Shown here piece by piece: positions 8,140 through 16,742 of a stretch of 64,000 nt of DNA. Below the pieces are notes generated by a model. The model saw only the letters and a list, made by a program, of their open reading frames with translations, made no database searches and was not told where the DNA came from. Position 1 is the first letter of the stretch; every line of letters starts with the position of its first letter. The position numbers were made by a program, and so were the translations under genes. Origin of the DNA: Lentisphaera marina (GTDB lineage: Bacteria; Verrucomicrobiota; Lentisphaeria; Lentisphaerales; Lentisphaeraceae); NCBI RefSeq assembly GCF_028745505.1, contig NZ_JAQZZL010000002.1:1-64000 (forward strand), in the 5' to 3' direction.

Positions 8140-8727
8140 TTAGTAGTCCATAACAAATACTAGTCGATGGATACCTAGTTTTGAAATTTGAGGTGAGCGG
8201 TGTAGAACCTTAGATCTCTTTCCTGGATACAATGAACCTTTGAGTAGGATTGTATCACCTGTTTTCACATGATGGACTTCACAGTTATTTTTAGTCAACT
8301 TATATTCAGTTCCAGGACCAATTAAGGTGGTAATAGACCGCATGTGAAGGCTGTCGATATGAAATTTACGACAACTATCGGAATAGATTAGATCCATACG
8401 GCATTTCAGATAATTAGTTTTAAACCTTTCAAACATTGTTTCAGCTAGCACCTTTAATTGATGACAGCTTGAAAAGTCATTATAACCTAAGCTCAAAAAT
8501 GTATTAATAGCAAAAGCATTTACTTCATTGGCACTACGAGCTGTATAGCGGTAACTCTGATCTGTCCGATCTGTCCGATCTGTCCGATCTGTGGGGTTCA
8601 CAGGGGCATATGCTTCCTTATTGAAGGTAGCTTTACTAGTTACTTCTGTGATATTTTTTTTTGAAAATTTCACCGTATCATGAAGAATTTCATAACCCTT
8701 CGACCAAGTATCAATTGTTTTTATCAT
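8140..8727 (-). CDS. DUF1826 family protein, partner of COG0523 GTPases
   Basis: The 195-residue protein matches the DUF1826 family by its C-terminal signature: FHIDSLHMRSITTLIGPG (residues about 118-137), followed by an LKGSLYPG turn, HRSP and RLVFVMD. The H-x-D and later H resemble the metal-binding arrangement of cupin/2-oxoglutarate-oxygenase folds, which is only a suggestion. From what I know of the family it is found next to CobW/COG0523 genes in proteobacteria, exactly as here: the GTPase gene lies upstream on the same strand with a 19-base gap. An N-terminal TDRTDRTDRTD stretch is encoded by a 9-bp tandem repeat and is unusual for the family. Likely induced with the GTPase under metal (zinc) shortage. 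Confidence 0.75.
   Translation of the reverse strand: MIKTIDTWSKGYEILHDTVKFSKKNITEVTSKATFNKEAYAPVNPTDRTDRTDRTDQSYRYTARSANEVNAFAINTFLSLGYNDFSSCHQLKVLAETMFERFKTNYLKCRMDLIYSDSCRKFHIDSLHMRSITTLIGPGTEYKLTKNNCEVHHVKTGDTILLKGSLYPGKRSKVLHRSPQISKLGIHRLVFVMDY
8559..8592. repeat. 9-bp tandem repeat inside the DUF1826 gene
   Basis: Three full and one partial copies of GATCTGTCC run head to tail, encoding (Thr-Asp-Arg)n on the minus strand. The unit is a multiple of three, so copy-number change would lengthen or shorten the linker without a frameshift. Copies are identical, which suggests recent slippage. Confidence 0.85.
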
Positions 8728-8746
8728 GTGAGTATTTTCCTTTTAA

Positions 8747-9976
8747 TTATTCCGTAGTTGCCAGTTCAACTCGTTCTTCTTCACTAGTGATCATTTCTAG
8801 ATTGAACGGACTCTTGAAAGTTTCCCAATATTTTGGACCCTTTGTAAACTCATCATCATTTAACAGGCATGAATTAAGTTTTTGAGTGACGGTCTCTTTA
8901 TCGAGTTCAATTCCGATAAAAACAATTTCCTGTTTGCGGTCGCCATAGGGGCCTTCGAAAGTTTCTTTCATGTAGTCTGAATATTCGCCAGCAAGCTCGG
9001 GTTCTTCTTTGATAACGGCGGCCAACCATTTTCCCTCAACATTATAACTCAGCAATTCGCCAGCTTGCTGTACGCTTATGGCATAATCGTTGACATTAGC
9101 CAACCAAAAGGAGCCTTTTGAACGAATGATTCCACTCAATTTATCATTGACTAGATCAAAGAATCTTTGCGGATGGAAAGGACGTTTAGCTGTGTAGCAG
9201 AAGGATGAAATATTATATTCGTCCGATTCACTATCCTCTTCACCAATGAGCGTTTTCAACCATAGTGGTGATTTTGAGGCTTTTTCAAAATCAAAGAGTC
9301 CTGTATGGATAATCTCTTTAAGTTCAACTTTGCTGTAGTTAGTTTTAATTATTTTTGCATCGGAATTGAGAGAGCGGATAATCTGTTCATTTTGAAATAT
9401 TTGTTCTTCAGAACAGTCATTGACTTTATTTAAAATGATCACGTTGGCGAACTCAATTTGATCAACCAATAAAGCGGAAATAGGGCGTTGATCGTCTTCA
9501 TTAAGAAATTCATCGCGATCGGTGAGAATATCGATAGATTTGAAGTCTTTGGAAAAATTATAACTATCTACAACCGTCACCATTGTGTCTAACTGGGCTA
9601 TGTCCTTAAGAGAGAAACCACTTTCGTCTTCAAAGTCAAAAGTTTCTGCCACTGGCATAGGCTCAGAAATTCCTGTGGACTCGATAATGAGGTAATCAAA
9701 GCGATTTTCTTTGGCCAAGTGTTGAACCTCCTCCAGGAGGTCTTCCCGCAGCGTGCAACAGATACAGCCATTTGACATTTCAACGAGCTTTTCATCTTTC
9801 TGAGAAAGCGTATCACCATTATTTTTGATTAGCTGAGCATCTATATTAATCTCGGACATATCGTTGACAATGAGTGCAACTTTGAGCCCTTCTTTGTTAT
9901 TTAAAATGTGATTCAGTAAAGTCGTTTTACCGGAACCTAAAAATCCGGATAAAACCGTTACAGGTAATTTTTTCAT
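8747..9976 (-). CDS. CobW/COG0523 family metallochaperone GTPase
   Basis: The 409-residue P-loop GTPase has Walker A GFLGSGKT (residues 11-18), the metal-binding CICC (71-74) of the COG0523 family, the switch/Walker B region [11 protein letters not shown] and the NKVND G4 motif (ILNKVND), then the C-terminal CobW domain with the [12 protein letters not shown] signature. These proteins load zinc or cobalt on client enzymes. The DUF1826 partner and the twin Fur-family-like palindromes 35 bases upstream point to the zinc-starvation branch (ZigA/YciC-like), an inference from context. The ATG at 9976 is followed by the conserved [14 protein letters not shown] start, fixing the N-terminus. Confidence 0.9.
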   Translation of the reverse strand: MKKLPVTVLSGFLGSGKTTLLNHILNNKEGLKVALIVNDMSEINIDAQLIKNNGDTLSQKDEKLVEMSNGCICCTLREDLLEEVQHLAKENRFDYLIIESTGISEPMPVAETFDFEDESGFSLKDIAQLDTMVTVVDSYNFSKDFKSIDILTDRDEFLNEDDQRPISALLVDQIEFANVIILNKVNDCSEEQIFQNEQIIRSLNSDAKIIKTNYSKVELKEIIHTGLFDFEKASKSPLWLKTLIGEEDSESDEYNISSFCYTAKRPFHPQRFFDLVNDKLSGIIRSKGSFWLANVNDYAISVQQAGELLSYNVEGKWLAAVIKEEPELAGEYSDYMKETFEGPYGDRKQEIVFIGIELDKETVTQKLNSCLLNDDEFTKGPKYWETFKSPFNLEMITSEEERVELATTE

Positions 9977-10010
9977 TTTTATTATTCCTCAAAGTAATAT
10001 GCTTGCAGTT

Positions 10011-10036
10011 GTTATTGATAATTCATTATCAATAAC
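10011..10036. promoter_or_regulatory. Perfect 26-bp palindrome, proximal Fur/Zur-type operator
   Basis: Two 12-base arms (GTTATTGATAAT / ATTATCAATAAC) are separated by TC. The inner GATAAT-TC-ATTATC resembles the inverted GATAAT hexamers of Fur-family boxes, although the two-base centre differs from the classical 7-1-7 arrangement. It lies 34 bases before the CobW-like start on the minus strand, where repressor binding would block transcription. Zur is the most likely regulator given the gene cassette; no regulator gene is in the window. Confidence 0.7.
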
Positions 10037-10064
10037 AAAACCCGTCTTGACGAATAGTCAAATC

Positions 10065-10090
10065 ATTATTGATAATTCATTATCAATAAT
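10065..10090. promoter_or_regulatory. Perfect 26-bp palindrome, distal Fur/Zur-type operator
   Basis: Arms ATTATTGATAAT / ATTATCAATAAT with the same TC centre; it differs from the proximal palindrome only in the outermost base of each arm. Centre-to-centre distance is 54 bp, close to five helical turns, so two dimers would bind on the same DNA face. Confidence 0.7.
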
Positions 10091-10114
10091 ACATAGGAAG
10101 GGAAGAAAGGTCTT

Positions 10115-10297
10115 CAGGTCTGGGACTTACACTCATGCCAAAATGTGCTGAAGAAGATTGTGGGAAAAATTCAATACATCCCTTTTGCGACTCCCGCACC
10201 GCACAGAGATATCGCACTCTTTTGGCGTAAAACTTCTCCTAAAGCAGAAATCTTTCGTGAAATTGCCGATGAGCTTCGACCAAAATTAAGTAATTAA
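10115..10297 (+). pseudogene. Second, truncated and frameshifted copy of the oxyR 3' end
   Basis: From CAGGTCTGGGAC at 10115 the sequence repeats the end of oxyR that begins at 7915. Over about 157 bases I count eight substitutions and one inserted base, so roughly 94% identity; the insertion (near 10163) breaks the frame. The last codons then differ at DNA level but still read as a homologous tail (DELRPKLSN against DELKSVLKN) and end in TAA. The similarity starts abruptly at 10115 and has no upstream gene or start codon. It is a non-functional fragment in direct orientation to the intact gene, with the DUF1826-GTPase cassette between the two copies. Confidence 0.9.
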
Positions 10298-10381
10298 TCG
10301 CTTAGCTAATTTTGTAACAAAGGATCTTTGTCTGCGCTTAAGCTTGATATAAATCATCAATGCAATTAATCAGGAGCGCTC

Positions 10382-12127
10382 ATGAAAATCATCCAATCCT
10401 TAAGTCTCTGTCTCGTAGTTTTATGCTATTTTTCGACTCATGCCATTAGTGCAAGCAAAGGTCCGCTTGATCAAGCTAAGACATATTACGTAGCCCAGAC
10501 TGGGAAAGATAGCAATGAGGGCAGTCAAAGATCTCCATTTCAGTCAATACAGCAGGCGGCTAAAATTGCCAAAGCTGGCGATACCGTACTTATAGGCCAA
10601 GGGGTTTATAGAGAAATTCTATCTCCCCGTAACTCAGGGATCGAGTCGAAGCCCATAAGTTTTAAAGCTCTAGGAGATGGTGAAGTTGTTATTTCGGGCA
10701 ATCAAATTTTACAGAACTGGCAGCCCCTGAGTGATGGCAGTTGGAAAACTAAAATGGATTGGGATTTAGGAAATGAAAACCAGCTATTTTGTCAGGGTAA
10801 AATGATGATTTTGGCTCGCTGGCCAAATGATCGAGATGGAAAATTGATGACTGCTGATGGAGCACAAATAGAAGAGGGGAGTACTAATACGCAGATAAAA
10901 AATCAATCTTTTCCCGACCAATTCAATTCAAAAGATCTTAAGGGTGCCACTCTTTGGTCCGTGGCGGGTTCGCGTTGGTCTGCTTGGACACGCGTGGTGA
11001 CGGGATATAATCAAAAAGAAAAGGCAATAGCTATTCCCGAGCTCAAAGGCTTTTGGTTTGGCGAAATTCACTCACCTGCGAGTAAAAAGGGTGGTGAGTT
11101 CTACATATCAGGAAAGCGAGCTTTATTAGATAGTCCGGGGGAGTGGTATTATGATCGCAAGGCTCAAGAAATCTATTTCATGCCCCCGCGAGGAAAGGAC
11201 CCAAATCAACTTAAAATTGAAACTAAAAAGCGCCTATACGGCATAGATTTTCACAATAAAAAACATATCAATTTTGAGGGGATAAAACTCTTTGCTACTG
11301 CAGTACGTACGCAAAACATAGAGCATTGTCACTTTTCAAAGATCACCTTGCTTCACCCTACCCATACGGCATACATAAAATCAATGTTTTATCCTATCTC
11401 AGGAATAACGCTTTCAGGTCGTCATAATAGCATCAGCAACAGTGAATTGTCGTATTCACTCGATGGAGGTATAAAAGTACAGGGTGACGACAATCAGGTG
11501 GTGAATTGTTATATTCATGATTTTAATTATTTTGGTGCCAATGGTCGAGGTATTGAACTTAATGGCGATCGAAATTTAATCAGTCATAATACCCTAAGTC
11601 GAGCGGGGCGTTCCAGCATGAAACTCGCTGGTCAAGAAAACCTCATTCAACATAACGACATCTCTCATATGGGACTCATGACTCATGATACAGGTTGTAT
11701 ACATCTCGGTGGTCAAGATGGGCAAAACACCATAATCCGCTACAATATCTTACGTGATACGGGAGGCGAAGAAAACAATACAAATGCCATGTATTTCGAT
11801 AATTTTTGCCAGAACTTTATTGTGCATGATAATATCAGCTGGAATGTGCCCACCTCACTTCGTTTGAACCGCCCCTCAAATAATATTATGATTTTTAATA
11901 ATACTTTTGCGGGCATGATCAATAACCTCTATGGCCCCTGGGAACGTCAGAGAGATCAATGGGGAACTATGTTAGTGAATAATGTTGCTTTAAAAGAAAC
12001 AAAACGAAGAGGTCATAGTACCGAAATTTTGGTTAAAGAAGAAGTCCCCCTAGTGAGTAATTATAAGAATCATAAGGCTACTATTGGCGATTTTTTAAAT
12101 ACCGAGACCCTACAACTCGTGAAGTAG
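10382..12127 (+). CDS. Exported right-handed beta-helix protein, polysaccharide lyase-like (main part, ends at premature TAG)
   Basis: The 581-residue reading frame starts with a signal peptide (MKIIQSLSLCLVVLCYFSTHAISA) after CAGGAG. Residues about 34-85 hold the DUF1565-type opening YYVAQTGKDSNEGSQRSPF...QQAAKIAKAGDTVLIGQGVY, typical of secreted beta-helix proteins that act on polysaccharides. Residues about 340-540 show the right-handed beta-helix pattern of repeated short strands ending in Asn (NSISNSELSYS, NQVVNCYIHDF, NLISHNTLSRAG, NLIQHNDISHMG, NTIIRYNILRD). The frame stops at TAG 12125-12127 but continues open in the same frame to 12778, so the full gene would encode about 798 residues. 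Substrate unknown; algal or host glycan breakdown is plausible. Confidence 0.8.
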   Translation: MKIIQSLSLCLVVLCYFSTHAISASKGPLDQAKTYYVAQTGKDSNEGSQRSPFQSIQQAAKIAKAGDTVLIGQGVYREILSPRNSGIESKPISFKALGDGEVVISGNQILQNWQPLSDGSWKTKMDWDLGNENQLFCQGKMMILARWPNDRDGKLMTADGAQIEEGSTNTQIKNQSFPDQFNSKDLKGATLWSVAGSRWSAWTRVVTGYNQKEKAIAIPELKGFWFGEIHSPASKKGGEFYISGKRALLDSPGEWYYDRKAQEIYFMPPRGKDPNQLKIETKKRLYGIDFHNKKHINFEGIKLFATAVRTQNIEHCHFSKITLLHPTHTAYIKSMFYPISGITLSGRHNSISNSELSYSLDGGIKVQGDDNQVVNCYIHDFNYFGANGRGIELNGDRNLISHNTLSRAGRSSMKLAGQENLIQHNDISHMGLMTHDTGCIHLGGQDGQNTIIRYNILRDTGGEENNTNAMYFDNFCQNFIVHDNISWNVPTSLRLNRPSNNIMIFNNTFAGMINNLYGPWERQRDQWGTMLVNNVALKETKRRGHSTEILVKEEVPLVSNYKNHKATIGDFLNTETLQLVK

Positions 12128-12778
12128 CCATTGATTCAAGAGTCAATTATATCAAAAGGCACAGCAATTGATGGTATAGCGAGTTCTCGAAAGATGAATA
12201 TTGGAGCTTTAGATTATTCACAAGCACTTTTTAAAGCAGGGCACGACTTTAAGAAGCCACCACGAAAAGTGCATTACCAAAACGCAGATCATATTCATAA
12301 TCGCAATCATATTATCAATGGCGGTTTCTCAAAAAATGAAAAAAATTGGTTGCCGATCAATGCAAAGCCTGTGAGGTATAAGCTTCATCCGGGTTTTAAT
12401 AAAAACCCAGGTGCCGCTGAACGTGATTCAATACATGGAGTTAGTGTAACACTCGAAAAATCCGAGTCAGGTATAAAACAGACGATAAAAACGCTCAAAC
12501 CCAATACAAAATACTACTTCAGTGCCTATGTCAGGCATGGTGAATTATCTGATACACTCTTTTCAGTCCTCAATTCCAAAGCAGAGAAAATAAGCGCTAA
12601 ACATAGTAGTTCATTCGCTATGAAGAAGGGCTGGCGTTTAGTGATAGTTCCCTTCACAAGTCCGAAGAATGCTCAGGTTACAGTAAGTATTCAAAATACT
12701 AAGGACAAAGAAGTGCATGTTGATAATGTCGGCGTCATTCCCGCCATGTTTATTGACTTGAGTAATATTTCGATATAG
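12128..12778 (+). pseudogene. C-terminal part of the beta-helix gene, cut off by an in-frame stop
   Basis: This open frame is in the same phase as the beta-helix gene and follows its TAG without any gap, start codon or ribosome-binding site (the only near start is TTG 12131). It begins with the normal closing turn of such proteins, SIISKGTAIDGIASSRKMNIGALDY, where the ...AIDaG...IGA pattern finishes the beta-helix. Residues after that (NGGFSKNEKNWLPI ... VHVDNVGVIP) look like a carbohydrate-binding CBM4_9-type jelly-roll module. It was therefore part of one protein. Without suppression it would not be translated efficiently. Confidence 0.75.
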
Positions 12779-12810
12779 TCAAAAGCTCTGATATTCGAGA
12801 TGAAAAAATA

Positions 12811-12853
12811 CATAGATTCAGTTAGAGATGGATCGAAATCATAGATTCAGTTA
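12811..12853 (+). repeat. 14-bp direct repeat in the gap before the FAN1-like gene
   Basis: CATAGATTCAGTTA occurs at 12811-12824 and again at 12840-12853, 29 bases apart. Role unknown; could be a paired binding site or slippage product. Confidence 0.6.
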
Positions 12854-12923
12854 TGAGACAAAAATAGCTACGAGTTTTTAAGATATAAGACTTTTTTTTT
12901 CTTACTTTGGCTCATTTTATAAT

Positions 12924-14477
12924 ATGCAGAATGTACAATTACCTAACTTTTATTATCTGGATAACTTTACCCAGCTAATTGATCATGTTTTTGATAATCA
13001 TAAAAGTATTTTGAGGCCCTCAGACTTAGAGGATCATAATTCTTTTTGTTTGCTTAGTCGTAATGCAAAGGCTCTCTATGTCAGGTTTTTAATGCGCAAG
13101 GGAACATGCTTTCGTCTTGAGAAAATTTCTTATTCAGAGATTCCCAACTTGATTGATTGCCTCAGTGAATTGGAGCTTTTTAATTTCATTTCTTGGGATT
13201 CTACGGTCACAGAAAAAATTAAGCTCTTCTCAAAGGCGGAATTAAGAATACTTTTTCCCAGAGAATTTAATTCAAAATTATCGCGATTTGAGTTAGAGGA
13301 AGCTATGCTAATGACTATCTCTGATATTCCTGAAAAAGTCCTTAAAATAAAGAAAGATTTTAAGGTTTTTAACCTACTATATTTTGGAAACCTTCATCAA
13401 GATCTAAGCGAGTTTATTCTAAATGATCTTGGAATTTACCGATACGAAAAATATGATCTAAGTCATGGCTTTATAAATTCTATTAGTGAACTTGAAGAGT
13501 TTTTAAACTTTTACTCGGTGATTGCTGAATATGATCGTCATAAAGCATTAGAATTTTTCAATAATTATTCAATTATAAAAAGTACTAATGCTGTCTTGAA
13601 AAGGCGCTTGGATAAATTTCATTTTTCATTTGCTCGGCAATTGGAACGACAAAAGTTTTTTGAAGAAGCTTTGGAAATTTATTCCTTGAGTAAACGTTCA
13701 GGAGAACGTCAAGCAAGAGTTCTTGGAACCCTCAAAAAGTATGATCAACTAGAAACTAAATGTTTGCAAATGTTGGATTTCTCGAAAAATGATCAGGAAA
13801 AGGAATTTGCGCAATTTTTTTTGAGTAAGAATTCAAAATTCCTGTCTAAAACCTATGATAAACTTCAAGTATATATACCACCTACAGAGCTCTTAGAGCT
13901 CGATAAAACTGACTTATCAGTAGAACGTGCTGCATGTGAATATTACACTCAATTTGGTCACTGTTATCATGCCGAAAACTTGTGGGCTAACGCATTATTT
14001 GGATTGTTTTTTTGGCAAGTGATTTTTGCTAATGTACCCGGTGCTTTTAGTCACCCATTTCAACATCGTCCTCATGATTTATATGAACCTGATTTTTATG
14101 AAAATCGTAAAACACAAATTACGGAGCTTATGGAAAAACCTTTTACATGGGCTAAAGCAGAAAAAGTTTACCAATCAAAATTTGGTTTGAGCAACCCCTT
14201 TGTTAATTGGGGTGCGATTAACAAAGATTACCTTAGGCTAGCACTTGAGAACTTTAATCAAGAACAAATTAAAAGTATTTTTATAGAACTACTCAAAGAT
14301 CTAAGAAATAAGAAAAAAGGTTTTCCAGATCTCATCTATTTTCCACATCAAGGTGGCGTCGAATTAATTGAAATAAAAGCGCCTGGCGATCGTTTACAAA
14401 AACATCAAAATACTTGGTTGAAGTTTTTTGAAGAGAATAAAATTAAAGCGAGAGTGGTAAATGTCTCCTGGAATTAA
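12924..14477 (+). CDS. FAN1-like VRR-NUC domain nuclease
   Basis: The 517-residue protein has an N-terminal FAN1-like region (LLSRNAKALYVRFLMRKG followed by a SAP-like ISYSEIPNLIDCLSELELF), a long helical middle with TPR-like pairs (FARQLERQKFFEEALEIYSL) and a C-terminal VRR-NUC catalytic domain at about 430-517: FPDLIYF...VELIEIKAPGDRLQKHQ, where the PD...E-x-K pattern is complete and QxxW-like HQNTWLKFF follows. FAN1 enzymes cut branched and flap DNA and help unhook interstrand crosslinks; bacterial FAN1 proteins are about 550 aa. The next gene, a nuclease-helicase, overlaps its end by 17 bases, so the two are probably translated together and act in one repair pathway. Confidence 0.85.
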   Translation: MQNVQLPNFYYLDNFTQLIDHVFDNHKSILRPSDLEDHNSFCLLSRNAKALYVRFLMRKGTCFRLEKISYSEIPNLIDCLSELELFNFISWDSTVTEKIKLFSKAELRILFPREFNSKLSRFELEEAMLMTISDIPEKVLKIKKDFKVFNLLYFGNLHQDLSEFILNDLGIYRYEKYDLSHGFINSISELEEFLNFYSVIAEYDRHKALEFFNNYSIIKSTNAVLKRRLDKFHFSFARQLERQKFFEEALEIYSLSKRSGERQARVLGTLKKYDQLETKCLQMLDFSKNDQEKEFAQFFLSKNSKFLSKTYDKLQVYIPPTELLELDKTDLSVERAACEYYTQFGHCYHAENLWANALFGLFFWQVIFANVPGAFSHPFQHRPHDLYEPDFYENRKTQITELMEKPFTWAKAEKVYQSKFGLSNPFVNWGAINKDYLRLALENFNQEQIKSIFIELLKDLRNKKKGFPDLIYFPHQGGVELIEIKAPGDRLQKHQNTWLKFFEENKIKARVVNVSWN

Positions 14478-15525
14478 GATAAAAATCTCAGTTCGAGATC
14501 TTGTTAATTTTGCAGCTCGAAAGGGTGATTTAGTGCAAAGGTATCAGAAAAACCCTACGCATTTGGAGGGTATAAAAGGGCACCAACATGTGCAATCTTT
14601 AAGGTCTGAGGATTGGGACAAAGAATTAACTTTGAAGCATACTTTTGAATTCCAACCGTATTCTGTCACACTCCATGGTCGAGCTGATCTAGTTAATCAA
14701 AAAAACTTTATTGTAGAAGAAATTAAAACAACTTATAATCTCGATATCCCCCAACATAAATTTTCATGTGATTTAGCTCAGGCAAAAGTGTATGCATATA
14801 TGCTTTGGCAAGATCGTCAAAAAGTTACCACAGTCGTTAATTACTACCACTTAGAAGAAGCTTCGGAAAATAAACGCTTTCATAGCTTCTCATCAATCGA
14901 GCTTTTAAATGAAATTAATCAATATCTCAAAATTTATTTAGAATTTTATTCAAAGTATAAAGAGTGTGAAAAAGCCTATTTGAACGAACTGAATTCTGTA
15001 TCTTTTCCCCATGTGGAATTTCGCCCCTCACAACGTGAAATTGCCAAGGAAGTTTATCGTAATATTCGCGATGGTAAGCAACTTATGTTCGAAGCGCCCA
15101 CAGGAACGGGAAAAAGTTTGAGTACCTTATTCCCCGCTTGTAAGGCCTTGGGAAAAAAGAAGTCTCGGCAAATTCTCTATTTATCGGCAAAAACCACTGC
15201 TCAACAAAGCGCAATAGATGCACTCAAACAAATTACAAAAGATAATTTCTCTTGTCTTCAAATTTCCGCTAGAGACAAGGTTTCTACTTGTTCCGAGGAG
15301 GAAGTCAAAAAAGGCTACTTCGATCGCTTACCTCAGGCTCGCTTAGCTGCACTCGACCTTGGCCTGTTAGATCAGCATGGACTTAGTAAAATTGCGCATC
15401 AATTTCAAGTATGCCCCTTTGAATTATCACTCGAAATGATGCCATGGCAGAAAATTATTATTGCAGATTTTAATTATTTTTTTGACCCCATGGTAAGTTT
15501 TGCTTATTTAGAAAATTCAAGATAG
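14461..15525 (+). CDS. DinG/XPD-type DNA helicase with N-terminal PD-(D/E)XK domain, 5' half (frameshifted)
   Basis: Residues 1-160 contain a Cas4/RecB-like nuclease signature (HGRADLV ... VEEIKTTYN). The helicase part starts with a Q-motif-like RPSQREIAKEVYR and Walker A APTGTGKS at about 212-219; motif Ia is LYLSAKTTAQQSA, and a CPFELSLEMMPW...IADFNYFFDP segment follows. This is the COG1199 nuclease-helicase architecture found with VRR-NUC genes. In relatives the iron-sulfur domain before GYFDRLPQAR has three closely spaced cysteines; here the loop is shortened to KVSTCSEEEVKKGYFDR, so the cluster may be lost. The frame ends at TAG 15523-15525 immediately before the DEAH box, and continues in the -1 frame. 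Confidence 0.8.
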   Translation: MSPGIKIKISVRDLVNFAARKGDLVQRYQKNPTHLEGIKGHQHVQSLRSEDWDKELTLKHTFEFQPYSVTLHGRADLVNQKNFIVEEIKTTYNLDIPQHKFSCDLAQAKVYAYMLWQDRQKVTTVVNYYHLEEASENKRFHSFSSIELLNEINQYLKIYLEFYSKYKECEKAYLNELNSVSFPHVEFRPSQREIAKEVYRNIRDGKQLMFEAPTGTGKSLSTLFPACKALGKKKSRQILYLSAKTTAQQSAIDALKQITKDNFSCLQISARDKVSTCSEEEVKKGYFDRLPQARLAALDLGLLDQHGLSKIAHQFQVCPFELSLEMMPWQKIIIADFNYFFDPMVSFAYLENSR

Positions 15526-15530
15526 ACCTT

Positions 15531-16742
15531 TTGATAGATGAAGGTCATAACCTTTTGGAAAGGGTTAGGAGTATGTTTTCAGTAAGTTTAGATACGGCTT
15601 TTTTAGAAAAAATCAGTAAATTGCTCAAGACAAAAAAAGCTAAATCCGCATGTCGTAAAATAGTTATTTCAATTCAAAGAAAATTCGATGAACTGTCTTT
15701 AGGAGAGCATTTGGCGACGTTTGAATTTGTACCCCAATTAATAAGTAATTTCTTAGAATCCTGTTCACAAGAATTGGAAAAGGATCAACAAAATCTTCCC
15801 GGCCTTGAAAGTAAAGATGAACTTCAAAATGAGCTTAAGGACCTTTATAGCTTCTTGAAAGTTTATGAAAGTAGTACGCAAGAAGACATTTTTTACATAG
15901 ACAAGTATCATTTGTCGCGCAACCCTAAACTGAAGCTATACTTATGCTGCTCTCAAGTTCATCGACATCTAGCTTCGAAGTGGAAAACGCTTAATTCACT
16001 TTGTGTATTTTCTGCCACTCTCAGCCCTGAGTTTTATTATCAGAAAAGCCTTGCATTACAGCAAGCAAAGTTTTATAAGTTACCTCCTGTTTTCCCGCGA
16101 GAAAATCAGCTAAGCCTAGCCTTGAATTACATAGATACTCGCTGGCAAAACCGTCATTCAAGTTTAGGGATTTTATGTGAAAGTATCTTACAAATATACA
16201 AAGCATATCCAGGTAAGCATATAGTTTATTTTCCATCATATAAATATTTAGAAATGGCAAAAGAGGTTTTGTATAATCAAGTGCCATGTATCTATCAAGA
16301 AAAGTCTGAAGAATCAAGAGAATTCTTTTTAAAAGGTTTTTTTACTGACAAAATCCCTGTGTTAGGTTTAGCTATTTTAGGAGGAGCATTTGCCGAGGGA
16401 ATTGACTTCAAAGGTGAAGCTCTAAAATCCTGTATAATTATTGGTACAGGTATGGCCCAACCATCGTTTAAAATGAAACAATTAAATCACAGATTATCCA
16501 ATGATGGTTTTGATGCATTTCTGTTTAATTTTTTAATTCCAGGAATCACTCGTCTCATTCAAACTGCGGGAAGATTAATTCGTACGGAATCTGATAAGGG
16601 TATATTAGTCCTTATTGATCCACGTTTTATGCAACAACAGTACCTACAATATTTACCTCACTTTTGGCAGATCAATCAGCTCAATTCTCTTGAGGAGTCA
16701 TTAAAATTAATTGAAGAGTTTAAAAAAAATGAAAAAAACTGA
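15531..16742 (+). CDS. DinG/XPD-type helicase, 3' half (continues the frameshifted gene)
   Basis: The open phase actually begins upstream of 15531 (around 15513) as [20 protein letters not shown], which continues the preceding frame exactly at the expected place: Walker B/DEGH box right after FNYFFDP. Later motifs are complete: [11 protein letters not shown] (motif III), [11 protein letters not shown] (IV), [13 protein letters not shown] (V) and [14 protein letters not shown] (VI). Adding one A to the GAAAATTC run near 15511-15518 restores a single protein of about 760 residues. No good start codon or ribosome-binding site serves this half alone. Either the gene is recently inactivated or one base was lost in a homopolymer during assembly. 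Confidence 0.8.
   Translation: MIDEGHNLLERVRSMFSVSLDTAFLEKISKLLKTKKAKSACRKIVISIQRKFDELSLGEHLATFEFVPQLISNFLESCSQELEKDQQNLPGLESKDELQNELKDLYSFLKVYESSTQEDIFYIDKYHLSRNPKLKLYLCCSQVHRHLASKWKTLNSLCVFSATLSPEFYYQKSLALQQAKFYKLPPVFPRENQLSLALNYIDTRWQNRHSSLGILCESILQIYKAYPGKHIVYFPSYKYLEMAKEVLYNQVPCIYQEKSEESREFFLKGFFTDKIPVLGLAILGGAFAEGIDFKGEALKSCIIIGTGMAQPSFKMKQLNHRLSNDGFDAFLFNFLIPGITRLIQTAGRLIRTESDKGILVLIDPRFMQQQYLQYLPHFWQINQLNSLEESLKLIEEFKKNEKN

Noticed and set aside
12125-12127. TAG read as pyrrolysine or suppressor codon
   Set aside because: No sign of Pyl machinery in the window, and the neighbouring genes do not show in-frame TAG use; a nonsense change or sequence error is simpler.
15505-15540. Programmed -1 frameshift in the helicase
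   Set aside because: No X-XXY-YYZ heptamer precedes the stop and no strong stem follows; a single lost base in a run of A is simpler.
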